DNA of 39,340 nt from Nonomuraea sp. MG754425 (GTDB lineage: Bacteria > Actinomycetota > Actinomycetes > Streptosporangiales > Streptosporangiaceae). The stretch covers positions 1 through 39,340 of the forward strand of contig NZ_SSXE01000081.1 in assembly GCF_021699195.1 (NCBI RefSeq). The letters run 5' to 3'. Shown here in pieces: positions 39,241 to 39,340 of the stretch; position 1 is the stretch's first letter; the number at the start of each line of letters is the position of its first letter. The notes beneath the pieces were generated by a model that saw only the letters and a program-made list of their open reading frames with translations, was not told where the DNA came from and searched no databases. Both the position numbers and the translations under genes were made by a program.

Positions 39241-39261
39241 GCCCGGCGGCTTCGGCCGGGC
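39241..39261 (+). terminator. Terminator after DUF305
   Basis: GCCCGGC and GCCGGGC pair around a 7-base loop, 15 bases after the stop. There is no T-tract. Confidence 0.65.
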
Positions 39262-39340
39262 TCCTCCCACGCGGGAACGCAGCGGCGGCCGGACCCGGCG
39301 TGAGACCCCGCGTGCGTGGACGATCTCAGCGGACGATCGC

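Overview
This window is very GC-rich, uses GTG and TTG starts freely, packs operons with 4-nt ATGA/GTGA overlaps, and carries families typical of filamentous actinobacteria: LAL-type LuxR, DUF6879, DUF4429-SHOCT, secreted ricin-B/CBM2 carbohydrate enzymes and a very large secreted S8 protease. A Streptosporangiaceae-like genome (Nonomuraea or a relative) is my best guess. That is an inference from gene content; no rRNA or tRNA is present to settle it.

Layout. (a) 1-5212, minus strand: a DUF6879 protein, then an apparent operon read from 5148 downward: small acidic membrane-anchored protein, histidine kinase, OmpR-type regulator, DUF4956 membrane protein, VTC-type (polyphosphate polymerase-like) protein. 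(b) 5298-8845, plus strand: a four-gene OpuC/OsmU-like betaine/osmolyte ABC importer with overlapping genes. (c) 9007-12083: a secreted six-cysteine protein coupled to a tandem UspA protein, a CE3-like acetylxylan esterase with CBM2, and an AIM24 protein. (d) 12289-19234: a giant LuxR/LAL regulator, a 42-residue acidic Pro/Glu microprotein and a 1282-residue secreted subtilase overlapping it by ATGA. (e) 19324-22754, minus strand: small ORF, alpha/beta hydrolase with its TetR repressor and palindromic operator, DUF998 membrane protein, SRPBCC protein and an ArsR remnant. (f) 23195-28138: an arabinoxylan locus of LacI-type operator, ricin-GH43, remnant of a GH10 xylanase, ricin-GH62 and LacI regulator. 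(g) 28157-39261: a patchwork of oxidoreductases, an AraC/DJ-1 regulator, SpoIIE phosphatase, WGR protein, disrupted MgtC gene, DUF4429-SHOCT protein, DDN-family remnant, NmrA-type protein, TetR flanked by a full and a truncated copy of the same membrane protein, and a DUF305 protein.

How the parts work together. The CE3 esterase, GH43, lost GH10 and GH62 form a xylan/arabinoxylan set: the esterase deacetylates, GH62 removes arabinose, GH10 would cut the backbone and GH43 would finish oligomers. A palindrome upstream of GH43 is a plausible site for the LacI protein encoded at the end of the cluster. The envelope locus in (a) joins signal transduction to a VTC/DUF4956 pair whose bacterial product is not well established.

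The most notable features are the number of decayed genes (ArsR, GH10, MgtC, DDN and a membrane paralogue), two near-identical ricin modules suggesting gene conversion, the acidic microprotein coupled to the subtilase, and several apparently leaderless promoters. I found no phage, transposon, CRISPR or RNA gene.
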